Of a stretch of DNA of 6,389 nt, positions 5,599-6,389 are shown piece after piece; positions within the stretch are counted from its first letter, which is position 1, and every line of letters begins with the position of its first letter. A program made the translations under genes and the position numbers. The notes below the pieces were generated by a model. That model was given only the letters and a program-made list of their open reading frames with translations. It was not told the DNA's origin and searched no databases. The stretch spans positions 1 to 6,389 of the forward strand of contig QHZM01000189.1 in NCBI GenBank assembly GCA_003224665.1, read 5' to 3'. The stretch is from Acidobacteriota bacterium. Lineage in GTDB: Bacteria; Acidobacteriota; Terriglobia; UBA7540.

Positions 5599-6389
5599 AT
5601 GGAGAGGCGTCAATTTCTGAAAATATCGGCTGTCAGCGGCGCGACCGCGGCGCTCGACGGTTGCGGCCAGCCCGAGCGCCAGCTCATCCGCTTTATTCCG
5701 GAAGAGGACCTTGTCCCCGGCGTCGCCACCTGGAAGCCGAGCATCTGTACACTTTGCTCGGCGGGGTGCGGGCTGATGGTACGGGTGATGGAAGGTGAGG
5801 CCGAGGTGATGAGGAACGGCAAGCTGGGCCTCATCAAGATGGGCTTGGCCAAGAAGCTCGAAGGCAATCCGCATCATCCGATCAACCAGGGGAAATTGTG
5901 CCCGCGCGGGCAGGCGGGCCTGCAGGTGACCTACCACCCCGACCGTCTGCGAAACCCGCTCAAACGCGCGGGGCCGCGAGGCTCGGGGCAATTTGAGGAG
6001 ATCGGCTGGGACCAGGCGGTCCAGGAATTGGTCTCGCAGCTCCACGCGCTCCGGATAAAAAAGGAGGCCTCGACACTCGCCGTCGTCACTCGTCCCTTGC
6101 GGGGCCACAGGCGTCTGTTGCTCGAGCAGTTCCTGGCTGGGTTCGGCGCGCCGCCTACCGTCACTTTCGAGTTCTTCGACAACACGGTTCTCCGCTGGGC
6201 AAACCTCCAGAGCTTCGGGCGCGCGCAGATGTCGACCTACGATCTGGCGCGGGCCAATTACGTCATTTCTTTTGGCGCTGATTTCCTGGGGACCTGGAAT
6301 TCCCCTGTGGCACAGTCGCTTGCCTACGGTGAAATGCGGCAAGGCCGGCCCGGCGTTCGGGGCAAATACGTGCAAGTGGAACCGCGCAT
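5599..6389 (+). CDS. Tat-exported molybdopterin-oxidoreductase family Fe-S subunit (ActB-like), N-terminal part
   Basis: 263 complete codons are visible before the window ends; full-length ActB proteins are around 1000 residues. Seen: a twin-arginine signal RRQFLK at residues 3-8, a short hydrophobic stretch, then LDGC (19-22), which fits a lipobox loosely. A cluster motif follows, Cys50-x2-Cys53-x3-Cys57-x43-Cys101, as in the N-terminal [4Fe-4S] domain of molybdopterin oxidoreductases, with KLEGNPHHPINQGKLCPRG at 86-104. The segment FFDNTVLRWAN (192-202) and YDLARANYVISFGADFLGTW (214-233) resemble ActB-type sequences. No molybdenum-ligand residue can be assigned in this part. Known of the family: in Alternative Complex III this domain has lost the molybdenum cofactor and serves as a scaffold beside Fe-S clusters, whereas relatives are true reductases. 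It lies 99 bp after the pentaheme cytochrome and has no clear Shine-Dalgarno site. ActB-like versus a related polysulfide-reductase-type subunit remains open. Confidence 0.85.
   Translation, partial: MERRQFLKISAVSGATAALDGCGQPERQLIRFIPEEDLVPGVATWKPSICTLCSAGCGLMVRVMEGEAEVMRNGKLGLIKMGLAKKLEGNPHHPINQGKLCPRGQAGLQVTYHPDRLRNPLKRAGPRGSGQFEEIGWDQAVQELVSQLHALRIKKEASTLAVVTRPLRGHRRLLLEQFLAGFGAPPTVTFEFFDNTVLRWANLQSFGRAQMSTYDLARANYVISFGADFLGTWNSPVAQSLAYGEMRQGRPGVRGKYVQVEPR

Noticed and set aside
5182..6375. A 397-codon open frame on the minus strand opposite the cytochrome and oxidoreductase genes
   Set aside because: It covers clear haem-motif and Fe-S-motif coding on the plus strand, has no recognisable domain, and is the kind of antisense opening expected in GC-rich coding DNA.

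Overview
This is a GC-rich window from a bacterium, with seven protein-coding genes, two of them cut by the window edges. I see no RNA genes, mobile elements, CRISPR arrays or terminators. The base composition, together with a pentaheme cytochrome followed by a molybdopterin-oxidoreductase-like Tat protein, suggests a soil or sediment bacterium such as an Acidobacteriota member or a similar Gram-negative. That placement is a low-confidence inference from gene content.

Left part (1-2110, minus strand): a tight three-gene set, read from right to left. It encodes a short-chain dehydrogenase/reductase, a RidA-type enamine/imine deaminase, and a fold-type III PLP enzyme of the D-threonine aldolase / D-serine dehydratase family. 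The PLP gene runs off the left edge, so its metal-binding C-terminus is not visible. Middle (2111-3676): a 177-bp divergent control region with overlapping -10 elements and a perfect inverted repeat, then an APC-superfamily amino acid permease on the plus strand. The likely theme is uptake and breakdown of a D- or beta-hydroxy amino acid. The permease would import it, the PLP enzyme would cleave or dehydrate it, RidA would hydrolyse a reactive enamine product, and the SDR would handle a hydroxy or keto intermediate. The substrate cannot be named from sequence.

Right part (3677-6389, plus strand): a secreted esterase of the PHB-depolymerase/LpqC (CE1-like) family. Its reading frame is open through an N-terminal signal peptide but has no ATG, GTG or TTG there, so it uses a non-canonical start or carries a base error. 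A good sigma70-like promoter (4805-4833) then precedes a membrane-anchored pentaheme cytochrome c (ActA-like). After it comes the start of a molybdopterin-oxidoreductase-family iron-sulfur protein with a Tat signal and a lipobox-like Cys (ActB-like). This pair resembles the first two genes of an Alternative Complex III or a related quinol-oxidising/reducing complex, and the rest should lie past the right edge.

No system in this window is clearly unprecedented. The points most worth a second look are the noncanonical esterase start, the Act-like complex with its retained N-terminal Fe-S cysteines, the RidA-coupled PLP operon, and the structured divergent control region.
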